A DNA stretch of 64,000 bases from Microbispora sp. ZYX-F-249 (GTDB lineage: Bacteria; Actinomycetota; Actinomycetes; Streptosporangiales; Streptosporangiaceae), in the NCBI RefSeq assembly GCF_039649665.1, contig NZ_JBDJAW010000009.1, positions 156,020 through 220,019 on the forward strand, read 5' to 3'. How positions within the stretch are numbered: the stretch's first letter is position 1; every line of letters starts with the position of its first letter. Below, one piece after another: positions 54,821 through 63,744 of the stretch. The notes below the pieces were generated by a model that worked only from the letters and a program-made list of their open reading frames with translations, was not told the DNA's origin and did no database searches. Position numbers and translations under genes: made by a program.

Positions 54821-57800
54821 ATGCTGTCCAGACGCGTGAAGGCATGCCGAACGATGGCGGGGCCGGTGAGCATGGAGCAGTCGAATACCGATAACCGCAG
54901 GCGGCGGAGTCGTCTCTCGCCGCGCAACTGGCGAGTGCCCACACGCCTGACCGCGCTGATCGTCGCCCCGACGCTCGTCGCCGTGCTGCTCGCCGGCGTC
55001 CGCGTCGTCGGCTCGATCGACAGCCTGACGGCCTACCAGCGGACCAGGTCGGCGGCGGAGTACTCGGTGCACCTGCGGGACCTCGCCGAGCAGCTCGCCC
55101 TCGAACGGGACCTGTTCGTCTGGGGTGGCACCAGCAGGCGCAAGTTCAACATCGACGGGGAGACCGAACTGACCCGCGCCCAGCAGCGCGCGGCGGTCGA
55201 CCCGCTGATCCAGCAGGTCAAGGCGGACCTCAAGAACCTCAACGCGGACTACGGCACCCGTGCGGTGGAGCAGGCGCAGCAGCTTTCGAGCCGCATCTCG
55301 AGCCTCGCGGGGATCCGCGACAACGGCGCGCCCGAGGACTACAGCGCCCTGATCGCCAACATCCTGCGTCTCCAGGACGAGCTGGGCAACAACGACGACA
55401 ACGCCTCGATCGTCGGCAACATCCGCGCGCTCAACGCTCTCGCCCACGCCAAGGAGGAGGCGGCCCTGCAACGGGCCATCCTCACCCGTGAGCTGATGGA
55501 GCGCACCCAGACCTTCACCACGTTCGAGCTGCAGGACTTCCTGGCCTCGCAGTCACGTCAGCAGAGCTACCTGGCGACGTTCTACACGGAGGCCCCGCCG
55601 GCCGAGGCGAGCCGCCTGGTCACCCTCTTCGCCGACCCGAACGTGGTCAACAGCGAGCTGACCAAGTCGTGGGCGCTCACGCTCGGCCTGCAGAACCAGT
55701 CCCTCAGCCGATACCGGGGCAGGGACAGGACGGCCCAGCAGTGGTTCCAGGACAGCACCAAGGCGATCGAGCAGATGGCGGCCGTCGAGGGACGCGTGTC
55801 GGGGCTGGTGCAGGACCGCGCCCGCGACCTGCAGTCGGCCGAGCAGCGCAACGCCCTCATCGCCGGCGGCCTGATCCTCGCGCTCCTCGTGCTCGTGCTC
55901 GCCACGACCGTGCTCATCGCGCGGTCCATGGTCTCGCCGCTGCGCCGCCTGCGGGCGGAGGCGCTCGACATCGCCGGGCGGCGGCTGCCGGAGATCGTCC
56001 GGCGGATGCGCGAGTCCGAGGACCCCGGGCGCGAGTCCCACGTGCAGCCGATCGCGGTCGACAGCAGCGACGAGATCGGCGAGGTGGCGCAGGCCTTCGA
56101 CGAGGTCCACACGCAGGCCGTGCGCCTGGCCGCCGAGGAGTCCCGCCTGCGCGCCAACGTCAACGCGATGTTCGTGAACCTGTCGCGGCGTACGCAGACC
56201 CTGGTGGAGCGGCAGATCTCGCTGATCGACGGCCTGGAGCGGGGCGAGGAGGACGGCCGGCGCCTGGCCGACCTGTTCAAGCTGGACCACCTGGCGACCC
56301 GCATGCGCCGCAACAGTGAGAACCTCCTGGTCCTCGCCGGTCACGAGCCGCCCCGCAAGCGCAGCCAGCCCGCCCGGCTGGTCGACGTGGTCCGCGCGTC
56401 GCTGTCGGAGGTCGAGGACTACGAGAGGGTCGTCGTCCGGATCCCCCGTACGATCGCGATCGCGGGGCACGCCGCCAACGACGTCGTCCACCTGCTGGCC
56501 GAGCTGGTGGAGAACGCCATCGCCTTCTCTCCGCGCAACACCAAGGTCGTCGTCTCCAGCAGCCCCGTCGAGGGCGGCGCCGTGATGCTCGGCGTCACCG
56601 ACGCCGGCATCGGCATGTCGCCGGAGGAGCTCGCGGAGATCAACCGTCGTCTCGCCGAGCCGCCCACGATCGACGTGTCGGTGTCCCGCCGGATGGGCCT
56701 GTTCGTGGTCGGCCGCCTCGCGTTGCGGCACGGCATCCGGGTGCAGCTGCGCCGGGGCGAAGGCGCGGGCGTCATCGCCATGGTGCTGTTCCCCACCCAG
56801 CTCATCAGCAACGCCGACCAGCCCACCATGCCGCGCCCCTCCGTTCCGGCCGGGCAGACGGCGGCCGGGCTGCCGGCCCGGCAGGCGTTCGGCGCCGAGC
56901 CGGACCCGCTCGGCTCCGCGCCGGGGGGTGGATCGTTCGAACCCTGGAGCTCCGGCAACGGTGCGGCGGGTGGCGGCGTCGGATCCCGCAGGCCTCCGGC
57001 GACCAGCGGGAACGGGCCCGGCGGAAACGGATTCAGCGGCGCCGGAACCGGCGGCAACGGCTCGGGTGGGTTCACCGCGTTCGGCGCGCCGACGGGTGAG
57101 GCGCCCGCCGGGCCCGCGGAGAACCCGTTCGCGGGAGGGGCGTTCACCGAGCACTCGGGGCCGCATCCGGCGCCGGGCGCGCCCGGGAGGGCGGCGGACG
57201 GCGACACCCCGAGCCCCGCGTTCGGGGAGCGGTCCGACTCGTCGTGGCCTCCGGCGTCCGCCGGACCATCGGCGTCGCCGCTGGCCGGGGCCGCGAGCGG
57301 GAGCGGCGAGGACCGTGCCGAGCATTCGTGGCCGTCCCTGCCCACGGGACCGGCGGGCCTCCCGCAGCGGGGCGCGCCCACCGGGCCGACGGCGTTCTCT
57401 CCGTCGAGCACCGGGCCGACGGCGTTCTCTCCGTCGAGCACCGGGCCGACGGCGTTCTCTCCGTCGAGCACCGGGCCGACCGCGTTCTCTCCGTCGAGCA
57501 CCGGGCCGACCGCGTTCTCTCCGTCGAGCACCGGGCCCACGGCGTTCTCTCCGTCGAGCACCGGGCCCACGGCGTTCTCTCCGTCGAGCACGGGACCCAC
57601 GGCGTTTCCGCCGTCCGGCACCGGAACGGCCGGGGCGGCAGGCACGCCGGTGTCTCCCGGCGGCCCCGGAGCCTTCGCGGCAGAGAACGAAGCGTCGTCG
57701 ACCGGGCCGCTGCCCTCGGTGGAGGATTCGCCGCTGGAGCGGGGAGACGAGTTCCTGCCGATCTTCGCCTCGGTCGAGTCCGCGTGGTTCCGGCGTCCCT

Positions 57801-58237
57801 CGGACACCGGCCCGCAGGCCGCGCCCGCGGCGCGGTCCGGTGCCGGTGAGGACGAGGAGAAGGCCGGGGAGAGCACCGGGGAGATCGCCAGGGTGCCGGG
57901 TTCCGCCCCGGCGCCAGGACCCGCCGATCCACAGGACGAACGCCCGGGCGGGTGGCGGTCGCGGGCCGACAGCGGCTTCCAGGCCGCGGCGAGCGCCCGG
58001 GATCCCCTGCTGGGCGGCGTGACCGCGGCGGGCTTGCCGAAGCGCACGCCGAAGGCCAACCTGGTGCCCGGTTCGGTGGGCGCGGAGGGCCCTGCCGCCG
58101 CCGCCCCGCGTCCCCCGGTCTCGGCCGAGGCGGTGCGCAACCGACTGTCCAGCTTCCAGCAGGGTGTTAGGCGAGGCCGGGCCCAAGCGGCCGGAGGTTT
58201 CGCCGAAGGGTCGGGTAAAGAGGAGGAGGGCTCGTGA
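54821..58237 (+). CDS. Conservon sensor kinase-like protein CvnA (copy 1)
   Basis: A 1138-residue membrane protein. TM1 is at TALIVAPTLVAVLLAGVRVV; a nitrate/nitrite-sensor-like helical extracellular domain (about 65-340) follows; TM2 is ALIAGGLILALLVLVLATTV. Then come a HAMP region, the helix FKLDHLATRMRR with a candidate phospho-His, and an ATPase domain (N-box ELVENAIAFSPRN, G-box DAGIGMSPEEL). The last ~470 residues are Gly/Pro/Ser-rich with eight ten-residue repeats. It works with CvnB-D in membrane GTPase signalling. Start uncertain: ATG 54821, 54854 or 54872. Confidence 0.92.
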   Translation: MLSRRVKACRTMAGPVSMEQSNTDNRRRRSRLSPRNWRVPTRLTALIVAPTLVAVLLAGVRVVGSIDSLTAYQRTRSAAEYSVHLRDLAEQLALERDLFVWGGTSRRKFNIDGETELTRAQQRAAVDPLIQQVKADLKNLNADYGTRAVEQAQQLSSRISSLAGIRDNGAPEDYSALIANILRLQDELGNNDDNASIVGNIRALNALAHAKEEAALQRAILTRELMERTQTFTTFELQDFLASQSRQQSYLATFYTEAPPAEASRLVTLFADPNVVNSELTKSWALTLGLQNQSLSRYRGRDRTAQQWFQDSTKAIEQMAAVEGRVSGLVQDRARDLQSAEQRNALIAGGLILALLVLVLATTVLIARSMVSPLRRLRAEALDIAGRRLPEIVRRMRESEDPGRESHVQPIAVDSSDEIGEVAQAFDEVHTQAVRLAAEESRLRANVNAMFVNLSRRTQTLVERQISLIDGLERGEEDGRRLADLFKLDHLATRMRRNSENLLVLAGHEPPRKRSQPARLVDVVRASLSEVEDYERVVVRIPRTIAIAGHAANDVVHLLAELVENAIAFSPRNTKVVVSSSPVEGGAVMLGVTDAGIGMSPEELAEINRRLAEPPTIDVSVSRRMGLFVVGRLALRHGIRVQLRRGEGAGVIAMVLFPTQLISNADQPTMPRPSVPAGQTAAGLPARQAFGAEPDPLGSAPGGGSFEPWSSGNGAAGGGVGSRRPPATSGNGPGGNGFSGAGTGGNGSGGFTAFGAPTGEAPAGPAENPFAGGAFTEHSGPHPAPGAPGRAADGDTPSPAFGERSDSSWPPASAGPSASPLAGAASGSGEDRAEHSWPSLPTGPAGLPQRGAPTGPTAFSPSSTGPTAFSPSSTGPTAFSPSSTGPTAFSPSSTGPTAFSPSSTGPTAFSPSSTGPTAFSPSSTGPTAFPPSGTGTAGAAGTPVSPGGPGAFAAENEASSTGPLPSVEDSPLERGDEFLPIFASVESAWFRRPSDTGPQAAPAARSGAGEDEEKAGESTGEIARVPGSAPAPGPADPQDERPGGWRSRADSGFQAAASARDPLLGGVTAAGLPKRTPKANLVPGSVGAEGPAAAAPRPPVSAEAVRNRLSSFQQGVRRGRAQAAGGFAEGSGKEEEGS
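57380..57619 (+). repeat. Eight 30-bp tandem repeats inside cvnA copy 1
   Basis: Eight in-frame 30-bp units encode TGPTAFSPSS-type decapeptides; seven are nearly identical and the last has diverged (TAFPPSG). Near-identical DNA including synonymous sites suggests recent slippage expansion. The 30-bp length keeps the frame. Confidence 0.9.
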
Positions 58238-58653
58238 CTGAGCTGAGCGTGGAAGCACGCAGGTTCGACTGGCTGATCACCGAGTTCGTCGGCACCACGC
58301 CCGGCGTGGCGCACGCGGTGGTGGTGTCGTCGGACGGCTTGCGGCTGGCCCAATCGGACGGCTTTCCGCCTGACCGCGCCGACCAGCTCGCGGCGGTCGC
58401 CGCCGGCCTGCTCAGCCTCACCGTCGGCGCCTCGCGGGTGTTCGAGGGGGGCTCGGTGACGCAGACCGTCGTCGAGATGCAGCGGGGACTGCTGCTCGTG
58501 ATGGCGATCAGCGACGGCTCCTGCCTGGCCGTCCTCGCCGCGCCGGACTGCGACATGGGCCTGGTGGCCTACCAGATGACCCTGCTCGTCGAGCGGGCGG
58601 GGCAGGTGCTCACTCCGGCGCTGCGCGCCGAGCTGCAGACGTCACGGCGATGA
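58234..58653 (+). CDS. Roadblock/LC7 domain protein CvnB (copy 1)
   Basis: A 139-residue Roadblock/LC7 (MglB-like) protein: FDWLITEFVGTTPGVAHAVV, SDGLRLAQSDGFPPDRADQL, VVEMQRGLLLVMAISDGSCL, YQMTLLVERAGQVLTP. It probably acts as GTPase-activating or scaffold partner of CvnD. GTG 58234 overlaps the cvnA stop (GTGA) and follows AGGAGGAGGG. Confidence 0.95.
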   Translation: MTELSVEARRFDWLITEFVGTTPGVAHAVVVSSDGLRLAQSDGFPPDRADQLAAVAAGLLSLTVGASRVFEGGSVTQTVVEMQRGLLLVMAISDGSCLAVLAAPDCDMGLVAYQMTLLVERAGQVLTPALRAELQTSRR

Positions 58654-58668
58654 TCATGGGAGCGGGCC

Positions 58669-59028
58669 ATGCGTGATCGCGACGGGACAGAGGACGAGCC
58701 TCTGTTCCGTCCGTACGCCGTCACCGGTGGCCGATCCGAGCCGCGTTACCACATGGCGATGGAAACCCTCGTATCATCGGTGACCTTGAAGAGCAATGAC
58801 TATTCCCTGCTCAGCCCTGAGCAGGAGTCGATCATGATGCTATGTCGTTCCGTACGATCGGTCGCGGAGATCTCGGCGTTGCTCCGGGTCCCGCTCGGCG
58901 TGGCACGTGTGCTCATCGCCGACATGGCCGACGAGGGTCTGGTCCGCCTGCACATGCCGCAGCTGAACCAGGGACAGCCAGACCTCAACCTGCTCGAAAG
59001 GGTGCTCAGTGGACTACGCAGGCTCTAG
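58669..59028 (+). CDS. DUF742 domain protein CvnC (copy 1)
   Basis: A 119-residue DUF742 protein. It has the FRPYAVTGGRSEPRYHMAME opening, the central LLSPEQESIMMLCRSVRSVA and a wHTH-like IADMADEGLVRLH. This is the third gene of every conservon; its exact role is unknown. The ATG at 58669 follows GGGAGCGGG. Its last 20 bp overlap the GTPase gene. Confidence 0.94.
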   Translation: MRDRDGTEDEPLFRPYAVTGGRSEPRYHMAMETLVSSVTLKSNDYSLLSPEQESIMMLCRSVRSVAEISALLRVPLGVARVLIADMADEGLVRLHMPQLNQGQPDLNLLERVLSGLRRL

Positions 59029-59593
59029 CCGTGGTCTTACCTCGACGAAGATCGTCGTGGCGGGTGGGTTCGGCGTCGGGAAGACGACCTTCGTCGGTGC
59101 CGTCTCCGAGATCCTGCCGCTGACGACCGAGGCCGTGATGACCGACGCCAGCGCGGGCATCGACGACCTGGGGCTCACGCCGAACAAGACGACCACGACG
59201 GTCGCCATGGACTTCGGCCGGCTCTCGCTCGACCAGGACCTCATCCTCTACCTGTTCGGCACGCCGGGTCAGCACCGGTTCTGGTTCATGTGGGACGACC
59301 TCGTCCGCGGCGCCATCGGGGCGGTCGTGCTCGTCGACAGCCGCAGGCTCGCCGACTGCTTCCCGGCGATCGACTACTTCGAGGAGGCCCAGCTTCCCTT
59401 CCTGGTCGCGATGAACGGCTGGGAGGGGCAGTTCCTCCACTCGGAGGAGGAGGTCCGCGAGGCGCTGTCCCTGCCTCCGCACGTCCCGATCGTCCGTACG
59501 GACGCCCGCTCGCGGGATGCCGTCAAATCCACGCTCATCAGCCTGGTCGAGTACGTGCTGACCGTCCGGGCCGCGTACGGCAGGCAGTACTGA
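59009..59593 (+). CDS. Conservon GTPase CvnD (copy 1)
   Basis: A 194-residue Ras-like GTP-binding protein. The P-loop is AGGFGVGKTTFVGAV, switch II reads LFGTPGQHRFWFMWDDL (G-T-P-G-Q in place of D-x-A-G-Q), and the usual N-K-x-D is replaced by a region around VAMNGWEGQ, as in other conservon GTPases. It may switch the complex on the inner membrane. It overlaps DUF742 and ends before a strong hairpin. Confidence 0.95.
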   Translation: MDYAGSSRGLTSTKIVVAGGFGVGKTTFVGAVSEILPLTTEAVMTDASAGIDDLGLTPNKTTTTVAMDFGRLSLDQDLILYLFGTPGQHRFWFMWDDLVRGAIGAVVLVDSRRLADCFPAIDYFEEAQLPFLVAMNGWEGQFLHSEEEVREALSLPPHVPIVRTDARSRDAVKSTLISLVEYVLTVRAAYGRQY

Positions 59594-59644
59594 GCCCGTA
59601 CGTACACATGTCCCCGACAGACCTCGCCCCGGAGAGGGGTCCGG

Positions 59645-59676
59645 CGAGGGCGGCACCCCGGAGGGTGCCGCCCTCG
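59645..59676 (+). terminator. 13-bp hairpin terminator after conservon 1
   Basis: Perfect inverted repeat CGAGGGCGGCACC (59645-59657) with 59664-59676 and a 6-nt loop, 51 bp after cvnD. No T-run. Between here and 59960 there is a comparatively AT-rich stretch (about 59750-59830), presumably the promoter of conservon 2, and no other gene. Confidence 0.75.
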
Positions 59677-59960
59677 CGGCGTACGGTGCGACCATGCGGC
59701 CGGAGCCGCGGGCCGCGTTCGCCAGACACTTCCCTAGCCGGCAGGGCAGAATTCGGTATTGATGCCGACCCGATATTTAACCAAATAACATCATCTCCAT
59801 GCCTGTCTAGGCTATTTGTGCACGGGTGTTCGGTTGGCCTCCCTGGTGTCGGTGTGCTGCAATTACCCTCGCCTGCAGGACGTCTCGCACGTCACGCCAG
59901 CCCCATCCGTGCTGAGACACTCCCCCCTGTGCGCACATACGGCGAGAGGTTGCAAAGCCT

Positions 59961-62900
59961 GTGACGACACAAGACCCCCGGACCGACGAGAGCCCCGGGA
60001 CCGGGGTTCCGGCTGAGCAGGAGCCCGACGAGGGAAGCCGTTTCCTGCTGCGCAACTGGCGCGTGCGCTCCAGGCTTGTGGCCCTGATTCTCATTCCCAC
60101 CCTGGCGGCGCTGCTGCTCGGCGGCCTTCGGGTCATCACCTCGGTGAACACGGCGTCCGAATACCAGCAGACCAGTGACCTGGCGCGGCTCGTCGACAAG
60201 GTCGCGGGCCTCACCCACGAACTCCAGTCGGAGCGCGACAGGGCCGCCTGGAACGCGACGATCGGCCGCCCGGCGAAGGCGAGCGCCGCCGTCAAGGCGC
60301 AGATCATCCTCACGAACAAGGCGGCCACCGCGGTGCGCGACCTGGCGAACGAGGTCAGGTCGAAGGTGGGCAGCCGCGGCGCCATCGAGATCGAGCACAT
60401 CCTCGGCAGACTCGACGGTGTGGAGTCCCTGCGCAGTCAGGCACTGGAAGGGAACCTGCTCCCCAGAGCGGTCCTGGACCAGTACACCCTCGTCATCGAC
60501 ACCCTGCTGGCCCTGCAGGACGACCTGGCCAAGAGCACGCAGGACGACAGGCTCGCCGCGTCGGCCGTCACGCTGGCCGCGCTCGCCCGCGCGAAGGAGA
60601 GCGCCTCCGTGCAGCGCGGCCTGCTGACCACGGTGCTGCCGGTCGACCGCTTCGAGCAGGCCCAGCTGCAGAACTTCCTCGGCGCCGTGTCCGCGCAGGA
60701 GACCGAGCTGCGCGCCTTCCGGAAGAGCGCCACCCCCGAGGAGCGGACCGACTACGACAACACGGTCACCGGCGGCAAGGTCGACCAGGCGGAGTTCATC
60801 CGCACGCTGGTGCTCGACCGCGCCAACGCGGGCTTCTCGCTCAAGGGCCTCGACCTGTCGGTACGGGACGACACCCGCCTCTGGTACGACGCGATGTCGC
60901 AACCCATCAACCGGATGCGCACCGTCGAGGCAAAGCTGACCTCCGCGATCGTGGCGCGGAGCCAGTCGCTCAAGGACGACGAGCAGCAGCGCGCCATCAT
61001 CGTGGCCGTCGCCGTCGCCCTCCTGCTGATCGCGGTACTGCTCGTCACCACGGGCGTCGCCCGCTCCCTCGTACGTCCGCTGCGGCGGCTGCGCAGCGAG
61101 GCGCTGGAGATCGCCGGCAGCCGCCTCCCCGACACGGTCCAGAAGCTGCGGGAGGCCGGCGACGCCGCCGAGGTCCCGCCCATCGCCCCGATCCAGGTGA
61201 TCGGCCGCGACGAGATCGGCGAGGTCGCGCGGGCCTTCGACGAGGTCCACCGCGAGGCGATCCGGCTGGCGGGCGACGAGGCCCGGCTGCGCAGCAACGT
61301 CAACGCGATGTTCGTGAACCTCTCGCGGCGTACGCAGACGCTGGTGGAACGCCAGCTGTCCCTGATCGACGGCCTGGAGCAGGGCGAGCAGGACGAGCAG
61401 CGGCTCGGGAACCTGTTCAAGCTCGACCACCTGGCGACCCGCATGCGCCGCAATGAGAACCTCCTGGTCCTCGCCGGCCAGGAGGCCGCGCGCCGCTGGG
61501 GTCAGCCGGTGCCCATCGTCGACGTCGTGCGCGCCTCGCTGTCGGAGGTCGAGAACTACGAGCGCGTCGACCTCCAGGTGCAGTCCGGAGCGTCGGTCGT
61601 CGGCCAGTCGGTCAACGACGTCGTCCACCTCGTGGCCGAGCTGGTGGAGAACGCCATCTCCTTCTCGCCGCGCGACACCAAGGTCACGGTGTCGAGCAAC
61701 CGCATCGACGGCGGCGGGCTGATCATCTCCGTCAGCGACCAGGGCATCGGCATGACGCCCGAGGAACTGGCCCAGACCAACTACCGGCTCGCCAACCCGC
61801 CGGTCGTGGACGTGTCGGTGTCCCGCCGCATGGGCCTGTTCGTGGTCGGCCGCCTGGCGCTGCGCCACGGCATCCGGGTGCAGCTGCGCCAGCAGGACAC
61901 CGGTGGCCTGACGGCCATGGTGCTGCTGCCCGAGGCGCTGCTGGCCCACGCCGGCCCGGCGTTCCCCGGCGTGCCCGGCATGCCGCAGCCCGAGCTGACC
62001 AGCCCGATGCCGGCCGTCGGGACCGGGCCGCAGTTCGGCGCCTCCGTGTTCGGCGGTGCGCCGGCCCTCGCCAGCCCGACGCCGTTCGAGAACCCGTCAC
62101 GCACTCCCGTGTTCGGCGCGGACGCGCCCGGCGTCGGCACTCCCGGCGCCGACCCCTTCGAGCGTGGGCCCTTCGAGTCCTTCCCGCGGGAGACGGTCGG
62201 CTTCGATCCCGACCCGTTCGCCCGCAACCCCTTCGAGCCGCCGCCGAACCGGAGCGCCGACAGCGACCCGTTCGCGCGCAACCCCTTCGAGACCGGTGGT
62301 TCGGGGCGCCCGGGCGAGACCGATCCGTTCGCCCGCAACCCCTTCGACACCGGCGGCTTCGGTCAGGGCGGGCAGTCCGAGCCGTTCGGCCGCAGCCCGT
62401 TCGAGTCCGGACCGTTCGACCGGGCGGCCTTCGACAAGACGCCGTTCGAGAAGACACCCTCCGAGCGAGACCCGTTCGAGACCACGAACTTCGACTCGGG
62501 CGCGTTCGACGCCGGCCCCTTCGACACCAACCCCTTCAACCGGGGTCACGTCGGGGAGGCCCCGGTGGACACGCCGTGGCCCGGCCACCTGCCCCCGCCG
62601 GGAGGCGCATCCTGGCCCGGCACCCCGCAGGAGACCGGTCCCGGCTGGGCCGGACGGACCGGCCGCGGCGCCTTCGAGGGCGACGACAACACCGGCCCGC
62701 TGCCGGTGGTGCGGACCTCGCCGCTGGAGTCGGAGGAGGAGTTCCTCCCGATCTTCGCCGCGGTCGAGTCGGACTGGTTCAAGAAGGCCGACGTCCCGGC
62801 GGACAAGAACGACGACGAGGGCGAGACCGGCACGGACACCCGGGCCTGGTCCTCCCCGGCGGACGCCGGCTGGCAGGCGGCCAAGGCGGCCAGCGAGCCG

Positions 62901-63203
62901 GCCCTGGGCGGGGTCACCTCGTCGGGCCTGCCCAAGCGGGTGCCCAAGGCGAACCTGGTCCCCGGCTCGGCCAATGCTCCCGCCGCCCCCTCCGCGGAGC
63001 CCGCCGCGGCAGCGGCGGCCTCCCCGCCGTCGCCCCCGCCCGTGCTCTCGCCCGAGCGGGTGCGCAGCAGGCTCTCCAGCTTCCAGCAGGGCGTACGGCA
63101 GGGCCGGGCCGTCGCCCGCGGGGAGGCCGAGGAGGACCAGGGATATCCCGGGGCGGCGGCCCTGGGCACGCCCGATGCCCAGGACACTGAGAAGGAGGAC
63201 TGA
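59961..63203 (+). CDS. Conservon sensor kinase-like protein CvnA (copy 2)
   Basis: A 1080-residue paralog of the 54821 protein with the same plan: TM1 ALILIPTLAALLLGGLRV, a helical extracellular domain, TM2 AVALLLIAVLLVTTGVARSL, HAMP, FKLDHLATRMRRNENLLVL and an ATPase domain (ELVENAISFSPRDTKVTVSS, DQGIGMTPEEL). The C-terminal tail differs: instead of decapeptide repeats it has several DPFARNPF-type repeats (about 740-860) before a shared ending (LPKRVPKANLVPGSANA, RSRLSSFQQGVRQGR). Start GTG 59961. The kinase cores are clearly related but differ throughout, so this is not a recent copy. Confidence 0.93.
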   Translation: MTTQDPRTDESPGTGVPAEQEPDEGSRFLLRNWRVRSRLVALILIPTLAALLLGGLRVITSVNTASEYQQTSDLARLVDKVAGLTHELQSERDRAAWNATIGRPAKASAAVKAQIILTNKAATAVRDLANEVRSKVGSRGAIEIEHILGRLDGVESLRSQALEGNLLPRAVLDQYTLVIDTLLALQDDLAKSTQDDRLAASAVTLAALARAKESASVQRGLLTTVLPVDRFEQAQLQNFLGAVSAQETELRAFRKSATPEERTDYDNTVTGGKVDQAEFIRTLVLDRANAGFSLKGLDLSVRDDTRLWYDAMSQPINRMRTVEAKLTSAIVARSQSLKDDEQQRAIIVAVAVALLLIAVLLVTTGVARSLVRPLRRLRSEALEIAGSRLPDTVQKLREAGDAAEVPPIAPIQVIGRDEIGEVARAFDEVHREAIRLAGDEARLRSNVNAMFVNLSRRTQTLVERQLSLIDGLEQGEQDEQRLGNLFKLDHLATRMRRNENLLVLAGQEAARRWGQPVPIVDVVRASLSEVENYERVDLQVQSGASVVGQSVNDVVHLVAELVENAISFSPRDTKVTVSSNRIDGGGLIISVSDQGIGMTPEELAQTNYRLANPPVVDVSVSRRMGLFVVGRLALRHGIRVQLRQQDTGGLTAMVLLPEALLAHAGPAFPGVPGMPQPELTSPMPAVGTGPQFGASVFGGAPALASPTPFENPSRTPVFGADAPGVGTPGADPFERGPFESFPRETVGFDPDPFARNPFEPPPNRSADSDPFARNPFETGGSGRPGETDPFARNPFDTGGFGQGGQSEPFGRSPFESGPFDRAAFDKTPFEKTPSERDPFETTNFDSGAFDAGPFDTNPFNRGHVGEAPVDTPWPGHLPPPGGASWPGTPQETGPGWAGRTGRGAFEGDDNTGPLPVVRTSPLESEEEFLPIFAAVESDWFKKADVPADKNDDEGETGTDTRAWSSPADAGWQAAKAASEPALGGVTSSGLPKRVPKANLVPGSANAPAAPSAEPAAAAAASPPSPPPVLSPERVRSRLSSFQQGVRQGRAVARGEAEEDQGYPGAAALGTPDAQDTEKED

Positions 63204-63625
63204 TGAGGGAAATGAGCCAGGCCGCACGCGGCATCAACTGGTTGATCACGGACTTCGTGAACAACGTGCCGGGTGTGGCGCACACCGTGGTGGTGTCGGC
63301 GGACGGGTTGCCTCTGGCGTTCTCGGACGGGTTTCCGAAGGACCGGGCGGATCAGCTGGCGGCGGTGGCGGCCGGGTTGATCAGTCTGACGCAGGGTGCC
63401 TCGCGGGTGTTCGAGGGCGGCCCGGTGACGCAGACGGTGGTGGAGATGCAGCGGGGGTTGTTGCTGATCATGTCGATCAGTGACGGGTCCTGTCTGGCGG
63501 TGCTGGCGGCGGCGGATTCGGATCTGGGTCTGGTGGCCTATCAGATGACGTTGCTGGTGGAGCGGGCGGGTCAGGTGCTGACTCCCGCGGTTCGCGCCGA
63601 ACTCCAGGCGTCCCACCCGCGGTGA
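63203..63625 (+). CDS. Roadblock/LC7 domain protein CvnB (copy 2)
   Basis: A 140-residue Roadblock/LC7 protein very similar to copy 1 (INWLITDFVNNVPGVAHTVV, GASRVFEGGPVTQTVVEMQR, YQMTLLVERAGQVLTPAV). The ATG overlaps the cvnA stop, with AAGGAGGA just upstream; ATG 63212 is an alternative. Its codon usage is odd: from about 63280 to 63590 it prefers G- and T-ending codons (GTG, TTG, GCG, GGT), unlike the C-ending preference of neighbouring genes. Confidence 0.94.
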   Translation: MREMSQAARGINWLITDFVNNVPGVAHTVVVSADGLPLAFSDGFPKDRADQLAAVAAGLISLTQGASRVFEGGPVTQTVVEMQRGLLLIMSISDGSCLAVLAAADSDLGLVAYQMTLLVERAGQVLTPAVRAELQASHPR

Positions 63626-63744
63626 GGCGACTCCGCGAAGTGAGGCACGTGGTGGAGGACAGATCGGGGAAGACGCCCTGAGAGCGGAGCGGCCGGGGCG
63701 GCCGCCGGGTTCCGGAGCGAGAGCGAGAAGGTCAGGAGGACGCT

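Noticed and set aside
57380..57619. CRISPR-like direct repeats
   Set aside because: Head-to-tail 30-bp repeats within a coding frame, no spacers.
55553..58258. 901-codon open frame antisense to cvnA copy 1
   Set aside because: Same reason; it mirrors the tandem repeats of the real gene and has no domain.
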